Below are positions 33,673-41,682 of a stretch of DNA of 57,176 bases, one piece after another. Origin of the DNA: DATGLE01 sp035294325 (GTDB taxonomy: Bacteria; Chloroflexota; Ktedonobacteria; Ktedonobacterales; Ktedonobacteraceae); contig DATGLE010000050.1 in assembly GCA_035294325.1 (NCBI GenBank), positions 1 to 57,176 of the forward strand, read 5' to 3'. A program made the position numbers and the translations under genes. The notes below the pieces were generated by a model. That model worked only from the letters and a program-made list of their open reading frames with translations, was not told where the DNA came from and ran no database searches. Positions within the stretch are counted from its first letter, which is position 1. Every line of letters starts with the position of its first letter.

Positions 33673-34257
33673 ATGCGTCATGAAGATATGAGCGACCTTT
33701 ACCCGCAATTCCAGCAGCGACTCACGGCTGTTGGCGGCGAGTGCTACCGCGTGGCGAATCTGGAGGAGGCCGCTGCCATCATAGCCGCGCACGATGCATT
33801 GGCGCAGAAAGAAATCGTCATTCCCCCGCGTTTCTGCGAGTTGCAGCCCTGGGGCGCGCTGCTCCCTCTTCTGAGCGATCAAGGCATCCGTATACGCGAG
33901 GCGCAGAGCGCGGCCAGTGTCGCCGATGCCCCCGCTGGCCTCTCCGCTGCGCTGCTGGCGGTGGCGGAGACGGGTTCGGTGCTGCTGGCCGAAAACGCGC
34001 TTGAGGCGCGCATCGTGGGCATGCTCACGCTCACCCATTTTGTGCTCGTGCGCGCTGGCGACCTCGTTGCGATGCTCGATGACATGGGCGCGCGGCTTCC
34101 GCAACTGACACAAAGCGGCGCGCAGCAGCGGCATTATATTTCTCTGGTGACAGGTCCCAGCCGCACGGCGGATATCGAGCGCACGCTGACCGTCGGCGTG
34201 CAGGGACCAAAAGCCTTATGCGTTCTCGTTGTTAACGATCAGAAGGCAGAGCTATGA
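33673..34257 (+). CDS. lutC: LUD-domain protein, LutC-like
   Basis: The 194-residue protein is an LUD (LutC/YkgG) domain, with residues such as VADAPAGLSAALLAVAETGSVLL, HFVLVRAGDLVAMLDDM and SLVTGPSRTADIERTLTVGVQGP split across about residues 78-185. LutC is the smallest part of the LutABC complex that oxidises L-lactate to pyruvate in the cytoplasm. It ends with ATGA, overlapping the start of the LutB-LutA gene by 4 bp, so translation is coupled. The start is uncertain: ATG at 33673 is listed; ATG at 33688 would shorten it by five residues. Confidence 0.9.
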   Translation: MRHEDMSDLYPQFQQRLTAVGGECYRVANLEEAAAIIAAHDALAQKEIVIPPRFCELQPWGALLPLLSDQGIRIREAQSAASVADAPAGLSAALLAVAETGSVLLAENALEARIVGMLTLTHFVLVRAGDLVAMLDDMGARLPQLTQSGAQQRHYISLVTGPSRTADIERTLTVGVQGPKALCVLVVNDQKAEL

Positions 34258-36533
34258 CGACTCACGATACTATTGACGAGCATCAGCCCTTTGAGGAGCG
34301 CCTGCATCATGCCCTCGCGGATGAGCAGTTGCGCACGGCGCTGGGGCGCTTCGCTCCCTCCTGGCGAGCGTCGCGCCAGAATGTCTTCGCGGCGGAAGAG
34401 AGCGACTACGGCCCTGACTACAGCTTCGCCAGCATGCGCGCGCGCCTGCGTGAAGCCAAAGACTATGCCATCGAGCATCAGCCGGAGGTGCTGGCGCAAT
34501 TCAAGGAGCGGGCGCAGGCGGCGGGAGCCATTATTTACGAGGCGAAAACAGCCGGGGATGCCAACCGCTACGTCTACGAGTTATGCCGGCGCAAGGGTAT
34601 CGATCTCGTCGTGAAGTCGAAGACGATGGTGAGCGAAGAGATCGAACTGAATGCCTACCTGGAAGAGCGCGGCATCAAGGCGGTAGAGACCGACCTGGGC
34701 GAATGGGTGGCGCAGCTCAATCACGAGCGCCCTTCGCATATGGTCATGCCGATTATTCACAAGACGCGGCAGCAGGTCGGGGGCATTCTTACGCAGGCGG
34801 TTGGGCGCGAGATCTCGCGCGAAGATATCGCGGAGCAGGTGGCCGTCATTCGCGTCGAGCACCGCAAGTCGTTTCTGAACGCAGGCATGGGCGTCAGCGG
34901 AGCCAACGCGCTGATCGCCGAAGGCGGAACAGTGATGCTGGTAACGAACGAGGGCAACGCCGACCTGGTTACGTCGCTGCCTCCTGTACATGTCGTGCTG
35001 GCGGGCTACGATAAGCTGATCGGAACCTTCGCCGAGGCCGTAACGCAGATGCGCCTGCTGGTGCGCAGCGCAACTGCTCAGCCTCTGACCACCTATACTA
35101 CCTTCATCACCGGGCCGGCCACGCCCGAACGAGAGATGCATATCGTCCTGGTTGACAACGGGCGCAGCGAGATGCGCGCCGATCCACGCTTCAAGGATGC
35201 CCTGCGCTGCATACGCTGCGCGGCCTGCGCCAACATCTGCCCGCCATACCAGCAGGTCGGGGGGCACGTCTTCGGCTACATCTACAGCGGCGCTATTGGC
35301 CTGGTGGTGACGCCCTTCCATCACGGTCTGGATGCAGATGCGGGGCCGCAGAGCCTGTGCGTCAGTTGCAACGCCTGCGAGACGGTCTGCCCCGTCGAGA
35401 TCCCGCTGCCGAGCCTCATTCTGGATGTGCGCAGTCGCGTGGTGGAAGCGAAGAAGCTGCCGGGGATCAAGAAGCTAATCTTCGGCGCGCTGGCGCGGCC
35501 ACGACTCTTTGATCTTGTCGCGCGGTTGGCGAGCATCGGCCAGTTGCCCGTAACCTGGGGCGGGCGCTATGTCCGCGCCCGTAACTTCGGCGCGCTCTCC
35601 CGGTTGCCGATCATGAGCACACTATCAAAGCTGGCAAGCTGGCGCAGCCTGCCCGCCTTCGCATCGCGGCCGCTGCGCGATAGAGTCAAAGCGCGCGGGA
35701 TTTCTTATAGCCATAAGAATACTGAGAACGCAACGCAGAGAGATACAGCGCGGGTGGGGAAGCTAAACCTGACGGTGTGCTACTTCGCGGGCTGCATGAC
35801 CGACCGGCTTTATCCCGAGATGGGCGAGGCAGTAATCAGGGTATTGGAGGCGGCCGGGGTGCGCGTGATCTTCCCGCAGCGGCAGAATTGTTGCGGCCTG
35901 CCCGCGCTCAATTCGGGTGATCGACGCGATGGTGTGGCGATGGCGCAGCAAACCGTCGCAGCGCTTGAACGCGCGCTGGAGGAGAGCAAAGCCGATTATA
36001 TTCTCAGCGCCTCCACCAGTTGCGTCGTCACCATTGTGCAGGACTACATCAGGCTCTTTGAAGATCTCGATTATCGCGGATGGCTCAAGCGCGCACAGGC
36101 GCTTGCTGAGAAAGTGATCGATTTTACAAACTTTATGGAGCGCGTCGTGCTGCCCTCAGGCGTCACGCTGCCCCTGCGCACACCCGAAGCCGGGGTGGTG
36201 ATTACCTACCACGATTCTTGCCAGTCGTGCAACTGTCTCGGACTGCGCTCGCAGGCGCGCCACATTGTTCAGGATTTACTCAAGCTGGAACTGCGCGAGA
36301 TGCCGCAATCGGATGTCTGCTGTGGTTTCGGCGGCTCTACCTCGCTGGAGCATCCCGAGGTTGCCGAACGCCTGCTCAACAACAAGCTGCATAATGCCGA
36401 GAGCACGGGCGCGACGGTCCTTGTCGCCGACAACCCCGGCTGCCTGATGCACCTGCGCGGCGGCGTGGACGCCGGACGGCGCCGCCTGCGTGTGCTGCAC
36501 CTCGCACAGTTGATCGCCGAGTATCTGGAATAG
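34254..36533 (+). CDS. LutB-LutA fusion: LUD, two 4Fe-4S clusters and CCG domains
   Basis: The 759-residue protein joins two Lut subunits. Residues about 60-305 are an LUD domain (LNAGMGVSGANALIAEGGTVMLV). Next come two 4Fe-4S motifs: C319, C322, C325, C329 and C369, C372, C375, C379. The C-terminal part from about residue 500 is a pair of CCG domains, with CYFAGCMTDR, NCCGLPALNSGD, YHDSCQSCNCLG and VCCGFGGSTSLE, as in LutA/heterodisulfide reductase subunit D. In most bacteria LutA and LutB are separate proteins. The fused protein should carry electrons from L-lactate to the quinone pool. It is the last gene of the operon. Confidence 0.92.
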   Translation: MTTHDTIDEHQPFEERLHHALADEQLRTALGRFAPSWRASRQNVFAAEESDYGPDYSFASMRARLREAKDYAIEHQPEVLAQFKERAQAAGAIIYEAKTAGDANRYVYELCRRKGIDLVVKSKTMVSEEIELNAYLEERGIKAVETDLGEWVAQLNHERPSHMVMPIIHKTRQQVGGILTQAVGREISREDIAEQVAVIRVEHRKSFLNAGMGVSGANALIAEGGTVMLVTNEGNADLVTSLPPVHVVLAGYDKLIGTFAEAVTQMRLLVRSATAQPLTTYTTFITGPATPEREMHIVLVDNGRSEMRADPRFKDALRCIRCAACANICPPYQQVGGHVFGYIYSGAIGLVVTPFHHGLDADAGPQSLCVSCNACETVCPVEIPLPSLILDVRSRVVEAKKLPGIKKLIFGALARPRLFDLVARLASIGQLPVTWGGRYVRARNFGALSRLPIMSTLSKLASWRSLPAFASRPLRDRVKARGISYSHKNTENATQRDTARVGKLNLTVCYFAGCMTDRLYPEMGEAVIRVLEAAGVRVIFPQRQNCCGLPALNSGDRRDGVAMAQQTVAALERALEESKADYILSASTSCVVTIVQDYIRLFEDLDYRGWLKRAQALAEKVIDFTNFMERVVLPSGVTLPLRTPEAGVVITYHDSCQSCNCLGLRSQARHIVQDLLKLELREMPQSDVCCGFGGSTSLEHPEVAERLLNNKLHNAESTGATVLVADNPGCLMHLRGGVDAGRRRLRVLHLAQLIAEYLE

Positions 36534-36545
36534 GTCTCCTCATCC

Positions 36546-36575
36546 TTGACAGATGCATAGACATTTCCTTACAAT
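36546..36575 (+). promoter_or_regulatory. Sigma-70-type promoter of the molybdate/tungstate genes
   Basis: TTGACA (36546-36551) and TACAAT (36570-36575) are separated by 18 bp. The start codon of the binding-protein gene is 113 bp downstream of the -10. Confidence 0.65.
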
Positions 36576-36588
36576 AGAAACATTGAGT

Positions 36589-36599
36589 ATTCAGTGAAT
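36589..36599. promoter_or_regulatory. Short palindrome just after the promoter
   Basis: ATTCAGTGAAT is an 11-bp interrupted palindrome around a G, placed about 14 bp after the -10 where a repressor could block initiation. It lies within the longer imperfect repeat GAGTATTCAGTGAATGAGTAC. It does not match the ModE site that I know, so the factor is unknown. Confidence 0.35.
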
Positions 36600-36688
36600 G
36601 AGTACTGATAACTTGAAGTGCCGCGCTGTACTGGCGCCAGCGGGCACAAACTCTTGCCCTCACTATTTCATACCACGAGGAGACTTTT

Positions 36689-37708
36689 ATGCTACACGAT
36701 AGGCACAGGTTAGCTTTCACACTCCCTTCCCTCGTTCTCGTTGCCGCGTTTCTGCTGGCTGCCTGCGGTGGCGCGAGCAATACAGGCAGCGCCGGTTCCA
36801 GTACAGCGGCGGCTCCGAAAGCGAAGGTCTCTGTGCTGTACGCCGGCTCGCTCGTCAATCTGATGGAGAAAAAGATCGGTCCCGCGTTTCAGCAGGCTAC
36901 CGGTTATCCCTTTGAGGGCGAGGGCAAAGGCTCAACCGCGCTTGCCAATGAGATTAAAGGCCACCTGCGCAGTCCTGATATATTTATCAGCGCCGATCCC
37001 GCTGTCGATACAACGCTGATGGGAGCGAATAACGGTAACTACGTTTCGTGGTATGCAACCTTTACGCGAACCTCAATGGTGATTGGCTATAACCCGAAAA
37101 GCAAGTTCGCGGATGATTTGCAGGCAGCGGCCAACGGTGTGAAGCCCTGGTATCAGGTGCTTGAGGAGCCGGGCCTGCGCCTGGGCCGTACCGATCCCCT
37201 GCTCGATCCCAAAGGTGTGCGCACGCTCTTTGTGATGCAATTGGCCGAGCAGTATTATCACCAGCCGGGGCTGGCAGCTCGCATCCTGGGCAGTGCGGAG
37301 AACACCGCGCAGATCTTCCCCGAAGAGGCGCTGGTCTCGCGGCTCGGCTCGGGCCAGCTTGACGCCGGCTTCTTCTACCTGAACGAAGTCAAAGACGAGA
37401 ACCTGCCATATATCACCCTGCCAGTTCAGATCAATCTGAGCGATCCGAGCCTGGACAGCGCGTATGCTCAGGCCAGCTATACAGCGCCCAAAACTGGCAA
37501 GACGCAGCATGGGGCGGCCATCGTCTATACGATCACTATTCCCAGCACCAGCAAGAACAGGACGGGTGCGATTGCCTTCGTCAATTTCCTGCTCTCGTCG
37601 CGAGGCCAGTCGATCCTGACCGGGGATGGATTGCTTTCGACGCGGCCCGCATTCTCCGGCGATACGTCGGCGGTGCCCGCACAGCTTCAACGGTACGTTC
37701 ATTCGTAG
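36689..37708 (+). CDS. Molybdate/tungstate-binding lipoprotein (WtpA-like)
   Basis: The 339-residue protein has a lipoprotein signal (LVAAFLLAACGG, Cys about residue 27), then VSVLYAGSLVNLMEKKIGPAF, the start of the WtpA/ModA-type oxyanion-binding fold, EGKGSTALANEIK and PDIFISADPAVD near 93. FYLNEVKDENLPYITLP and RTGAIAFVNFLLSSRGQSIL close the domain. It should bind molybdate or tungstate outside the cell and pass it to the permease and ATPase encoded next. Ordinary ModA and WtpA differ in ligand coordination, so tungstate is possible. ATG is preceded by ACGAGGAGAC. Confidence 0.9.
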   Translation: MLHDRHRLAFTLPSLVLVAAFLLAACGGASNTGSAGSSTAAAPKAKVSVLYAGSLVNLMEKKIGPAFQQATGYPFEGEGKGSTALANEIKGHLRSPDIFISADPAVDTTLMGANNGNYVSWYATFTRTSMVIGYNPKSKFADDLQAAANGVKPWYQVLEEPGLRLGRTDPLLDPKGVRTLFVMQLAEQYYHQPGLAARILGSAENTAQIFPEEALVSRLGSGQLDAGFFYLNEVKDENLPYITLPVQINLSDPSLDSAYAQASYTAPKTGKTQHGAAIVYTITIPSTSKNRTGAIAFVNFLLSSRGQSILTGDGLLSTRPAFSGDTSAVPAQLQRYVHS

Positions 37709-37806
37709 AGCGTTCATAATGAAACTGAACAATCAAAGCCGGTAATTCTTATTCTTGCGTGGCTGCGCGATGTATTGCGCTCAGACGCGCTTCACAAGTT
37801 GAACGA

Positions 37807-37931
37807 GCGCGGTAATGAAGTGGAACCATCAAAATCGGGATGCCATGCCTGACCCTCTTGCCGCTCTTGTTCGTTTCACTTCGTTATCGCGCTGCTACGC
37901 AGCGGAGGGTATTCCCGGTTTTGATGGTTCC
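37807..37931 (+). repeat. Crossed inverted repeats in the leader of the permease gene
   Basis: Two arm pairs cross each other. 37807-37822 (GCGCGGTAATGAAGTG) pairs with 37877-37892 with two wobble mismatches. 37822-37840 (GGAACCATCAAAATCGGGA) pairs with 37913-37931 with one. Because the order is A1-A2-A1'-A2', the two cannot form a simple nested hairpin: they are either mutually exclusive or a pseudoknot. They lie within the 251-bp gap between binding protein and permease, which is unusually long for an ABC operon. Similar words lie at 20117-20240. Confidence 0.7.
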
Positions 37932-37959
37932 AATTTATTATGCCGAAGGGAGGATGAGA

Positions 37960-38778
37960 ATGTCGATGAGTCCTGCGACCGGGCGCCGCGCGCTCGCCGT
38001 GCCGGGAGCGCTGCTGCTGCTCTTTCTCGTCAGCCCGCTCGGCTATTTCTTCTTCACGCTCTCGTGGCGTGATGTGCCTGCGCAACTGGCGGATCCGGCA
38101 GCGGTAGCGGCGCTCGTGACCTCCCTCTGCTCGGCCACGCTCTCCATCGTCATCGTCGCGCTGCTTGGCGTGCCGCTGGCCTACCTGCTCGCGCGCAAGG
38201 ATTTTCCCGGCCGCCGCGTGATGACGCTGCTCGTTTATCTGCCGCTGGTCTTCCCTCCAGTGGTGAGCGGCATCTTCCTGCTGCTGCTCTATGGCCCCTA
38301 TGGTCCCATCGGCGCCCCATTCACCGGAGCCGGACTGGAAATCGACTCCTCTTTTGCCGGTATCATCCTGGCTCAGATCTTTGTCTCCTCGCCCTTTGTC
38401 GTCATTGCCGCGCGCTCCGCGTTTGAAGCGGTGGACCCGGCGCTCGAACAGGTAGCTGCTACACTGGGCAAGGGCTACTGGACCATCTTCTGGCGGGTGA
38501 ATCTACCGGTGGCGCGGGCGGGGATCATCGCCGGCCTGCTGCTTGGCTGGCTGCGCGCACTCGGCGAGTTCGGTGCGACGATGATTATGGCCTACCATCC
38601 CTACACCCTGCCGGTCTACCTGTATGTGCAGCTCAGCGGTCCCGGCGTGAATGCCGCGCTTCCGCTCGCGCTGCTCTCATTAGGCGTGAGCCTGGCGGGC
38701 GTCGGGCTGGCGCTCTGGATTCCGCACGCCGCGTACAGGCGCATGGGGCAGAGAACAGGATGGGCGGTGTTCTCATGA
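37960..38778 (+). CDS. modB: Molybdate ABC transporter permease
   Basis: ATG at 37960 is chosen because AAGGGAGG lies 7 bp upstream; a longer start at 37840 would run through the inverted repeats. The 272-residue protein has six hydrophobic segments, starting with PGALLLLFLVSPLGYFFF, and the permease loop EQVAATLGKGYWTIFWRVNLPVARAG near residues 165-190 (the EAA motif that contacts the ATPase). LRALGEFGATMIMAYHP is diagnostic of ModB/WtpB. It forms the membrane channel for molybdate or tungstate import. The stop codon overlaps the start of the ATPase gene. Confidence 0.93.
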   Translation: MSMSPATGRRALAVPGALLLLFLVSPLGYFFFTLSWRDVPAQLADPAAVAALVTSLCSATLSIVIVALLGVPLAYLLARKDFPGRRVMTLLVYLPLVFPPVVSGIFLLLLYGPYGPIGAPFTGAGLEIDSSFAGIILAQIFVSSPFVVIAARSAFEAVDPALEQVAATLGKGYWTIFWRVNLPVARAGIIAGLLLGWLRALGEFGATMIMAYHPYTLPVYLYVQLSGPGVNAALPLALLSLGVSLAGVGLALWIPHAAYRRMGQRTGWAVFS

Positions 38779-40040
38779 GCGAGGCTGCATGGAAACAACG
38801 CGGGGATGGCATGCTCGCAATGCGGCTCCAGCAGCGCCTGGGAAACTTCCAGCTTACCGTCGATGCGCGCGTGCCGCTCGGCCTGATCGTCCTCTTCGGC
38901 CCATCGGGTGCCGGCAAGAGCCTTACCCTGCGCTGCCTCGCCGGTCTGCTGCGTCCCGAGCGCGGCTATATCTCCCTGGATGGGCAGCCGCTCTTCGATA
39001 GCGCGACCTCCCTGAATCTCCCGCCGCAGGCGCGGCGTGTGGGCTATGTGCCGCAGCACTATGCCCTTTTTCCGCATCTCACCGTGGCCGAAAACATAGG
39101 CTTCGCTCTGCCGGAGCCATTGCAGCGGGCGAAGGGCCGGCAAGGGCGCGTGGAGCGGGACAGGAGGGTGAGCGAGTTGCTCTCCGCGCTGCAACTGGAG
39201 GGCCTGGAGCGCCGCTATCCGGCGACGCTTTCAGGAGGTCAGCAGCAGCGGGTAGCCCTGGCGCGCGCGCTGGCAGCAGAGCCGCGCCTGCTGCTGCTCG
39301 ATGAGCCGTTCAATGCCCTCGACGCTGCCGTGCGCGAACGCCTGCGCGATATGCTGCGCGGCTTCCAGCGACGTTTTGCCATCCCTATCGTGCTCGTCAC
39401 GCATGACCATCAGGAGGTCGAGCAACTGGCGGATACCGTCGTAGCGCTCCAGCAGGGAAAAGTCGTGCAGGCTGGCAGCGTCGAGGAGATATTTTACGCG
39501 CCGCGCACCCTGGACGTGGCCCGGCTCACCGGCCAGCGCAATATCTTCGGCGGCCACCTTGCCGCGCCACTGGATCGCCAGCCCGGCGCGCCTGCGCTCG
39601 CCCTGCGCCTCGACTGGCTGCAATCCAGCGATAGCCAGGAGCGCGTTTCCCTGCCTGCATCCGAGAGCGATGAGCATGGCTGCTGGCTCCCGCTGCCGGT
39701 CGCTCCTCTGCCTGCTCAAACTCCTGCTCCTCAGTCCTTTATTACTGGCTGCCTGCGCGCCGATGCGGTGAGCGTTCAATGCTGGCGCGGCGCTGATCGT
39801 ATGCCTCCGCTCTGGACGCCGGAGGGCGCGGTACAGTGGGTGGCCGAACTGCTTGAGGCGCGGCCATATAAACCCGCCGTGCGTCTGCTTGTTCGCCCGC
39901 GATTAACCGCGAGCGTCATGGAACTGTACCTGAGCAGCGTACAATGGCGCGACATCGATGCGCGGCCCGGCCAGGATCTATTGCTCACCATAGCGCCCGA
40001 TGCGGTTCACTGCTTCGCGCCCCCGGAAGAAATTTACTGA
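38775..40040 (+). CDS. modC: Molybdate ABC transporter ATP-binding protein
   Basis: With the ATG at 38775, which overlaps the permease stop (ATGA), the protein has 421 residues. It has Walker A FGPSGAGKS near residue 37, the ABC signature LSGGQQQRVALARALA near 153-168, Walker B LLLLDEPFNALDA and the switch His in VTHDHQEVEQ. A C-terminal extension of about 190 residues includes TOBE-like beta strands, as in ModC and other importer ATPases of this type, and is longer than the E. coli protein. It hydrolyses ATP to drive oxyanion import. A start 15 bp upstream is possible. Confidence 0.93.
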   Translation: MSEAAWKQRGDGMLAMRLQQRLGNFQLTVDARVPLGLIVLFGPSGAGKSLTLRCLAGLLRPERGYISLDGQPLFDSATSLNLPPQARRVGYVPQHYALFPHLTVAENIGFALPEPLQRAKGRQGRVERDRRVSELLSALQLEGLERRYPATLSGGQQQRVALARALAAEPRLLLLDEPFNALDAAVRERLRDMLRGFQRRFAIPIVLVTHDHQEVEQLADTVVALQQGKVVQAGSVEEIFYAPRTLDVARLTGQRNIFGGHLAAPLDRQPGAPALALRLDWLQSSDSQERVSLPASESDEHGCWLPLPVAPLPAQTPAPQSFITGCLRADAVSVQCWRGADRMPPLWTPEGAVQWVAELLEARPYKPAVRLLVRPRLTASVMELYLSSVQWRDIDARPGQDLLLTIAPDAVHCFAPPEEIY

Positions 40041-40051
40041 TCACGTTCGGG

Positions 40052-40126
40052 CATGTCATCCCGAGCAGCAGCGAAGGATCTCATTGCTAGAGAATCGGAT
40101 CCTTCGCTGCCGCTCAGGATGACATG
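40052..40126. terminator. GCGAAGGATC-type inverted repeat after modC
   Basis: CATGTCATCCCGAGCAGCAG... (40052-40080) pairs with 40098-40126 over 29 bp with two wobble mismatches. The core CAGCGAAGGATC / GATCCTTCGCTG is a repeat word seen in many bacterial genomes. It starts 12 bp after the modC stop and probably ends that transcript. The remaining sequence up to 40324 contains no gene. Confidence 0.8.
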
Positions 40127-40324
40127 AGTAATGTTGTTTGTTAAAAAATCTGGGGGGAGATTTTCGGAAAATGCCCAAATCGAGGTTGCACCTGTCACAA
40201 GAACCCTTGCTATAACGTTTGAATTCTGGTAAGGATCTAGCAGGATAGAGATAGCACAACGTTCAATGCCGAATGGGGAAATATCTCTTGTCGCGATCAG
40301 ATGAAGAGAGAAGAGATATAATAT

Positions 40325-41662
40325 ATGGATATAAATATAAATGGTATGGACAGAGCAGACAAGGACGCGCATACCCCGTCCGCAACTCCTCGCGTGGTCA
40401 TTATTGGAGCCGGCTTCGGCGGCCTGCAAGCTGCGCGGGCGCTGGGGAACGCCCCTGTAGAAGTGGTGGTCATTGACCGCAACAATCATCACCTGTTTCA
40501 GCCCATGCTCTACCAGGTCGCCACGGCGGGCCTATCGCCTGCCGATATCTCGGCGCCGATTCGCTCTGTGCTCAAAAGGGAGAAGAACGTAAATGTCGTT
40601 ATGGCTGAAGTAACGGGCATTGATCTTGAGCGCCAGTGTGTGCGGACAGAGCGCGGCGAGATAAGCTATGACTACCTGATCGTCGCAACCGGGGCGGCGC
40701 ATAGCTACTTCGGGCACGACGAATGGGAGCCATACGCGCCCGGACTCAAAACCATTGTGGATGCCACCGCGATTCGCCGGAAAGTGCTGCTGGCCTTCGA
40801 GCTTGCCGAGACAGAGACCGATCCCGAACGCGTCAGAGCGCTGCTGACCTTTGTGCTGGTGGGCGCCGGGCCAACCGGCGTCGAGATGGCGGGCGCGATT
40901 GCTGAGCTGGCGAACCACGCGCTGGCGCAGGATTTCAGGAATATTAACCCGCAATCCGCGCGCATTATCCTGGCCGAAGCTCTGCCGCGCATCCTGCCCA
41001 CGTTTCCCGAGGATCTGGCAAAGAAGGCGCACGCTGCTCTGCACCGTCTTGGCGTCGAGGTAAGAACCGGCTCTCCCGTCGAGTCTATCGATGCCGATGG
41101 CGTGGTAATCGGCGGTAAGAGGGTAGCAGCGAAAACGGTGATCTGGACCGCCGGCGTTGCCGCATCCCCGGCGGGCCGCTGGCTCGGCGCGGAGGTTGAT
41201 CGCGCGGGCCGCGTCAAGGTAGAGCCGGATCTGACGCTCCCCGGCCATCGCAATGTGTTCGTAATTGGCGATACTGCGACGCTCATGCAGGATGGCAAGC
41301 CCCTGCCGGGGATGGCGCCTGTCGCCATGCAGGAGGGACGCTACGTCGCCGCTCGCATCGCGCGGCGTGTGGCCGGGCAGGAAGCCTGCAAGCCATTTCG
41401 CTATAAAAATAAAGGCAATCTCGCCACGGTAGGCCGCTCCTTCGGCATCGCGGACCTGGGCCGGCTGCGGCTGACGGGTTTCGTGGGCTGGATCTTCTGG
41501 ATGGCCGTGCACATCTTCTTCCTGATAGGGTTTCGCAACCGCCTGATAGTCATGATCCAGTGGGTGTGGGCCTACCTGACGTACCAGCGTGGCGCGCGGC
41601 TGATCACCTTTGATCGTTCGTCGGAAGCAGCGAGGAAAGAGTTCGTCAAGGATATGGTCTGA
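40325..41662 (+). CDS. NDH-2-like NAD(P)/FAD-dependent oxidoreductase
   Basis: The 445-residue protein is a flavin disulfide-reductase-fold enzyme of the type II NADH dehydrogenase family. The FAD-binding motif is VVIIGAGFGGLQAARAL (residues 24-40), HHLFQPMLYQVATAGL is near 60, the NAD-binding motif is VLVGAGPTGVEMAGAI near 178, and FVIGDTATL near 318 binds FAD. The C-terminal 60 residues have hydrophobic and amphipathic segments (GFVGWIFWMAVHIFFLIG) that suit membrane attachment. It should move electrons from NADH to quinone without pumping protons. The next kinase gene starts 20 bp downstream on the same strand, so co-transcription is possible. Confidence 0.93.
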   Translation: MDININGMDRADKDAHTPSATPRVVIIGAGFGGLQAARALGNAPVEVVVIDRNNHHLFQPMLYQVATAGLSPADISAPIRSVLKREKNVNVVMAEVTGIDLERQCVRTERGEISYDYLIVATGAAHSYFGHDEWEPYAPGLKTIVDATAIRRKVLLAFELAETETDPERVRALLTFVLVGAGPTGVEMAGAIAELANHALAQDFRNINPQSARIILAEALPRILPTFPEDLAKKAHAALHRLGVEVRTGSPVESIDADGVVIGGKRVAAKTVIWTAGVAASPAGRWLGAEVDRAGRVKVEPDLTLPGHRNVFVIGDTATLMQDGKPLPGMAPVAMQEGRYVAARIARRVAGQEACKPFRYKNKGNLATVGRSFGIADLGRLRLTGFVGWIFWMAVHIFFLIGFRNRLIVMIQWVWAYLTYQRGARLITFDRSSEAARKEFVKDMV

Positions 41663-41682
41663 CGCTTTGGGGGCTTGAGACG

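Noticed and set aside
36589..36599. ModE operator
   Set aside because: The short palindrome does not match the ModE consensus known from E. coli, and no modE gene is present; kept only as an unassigned palindrome.
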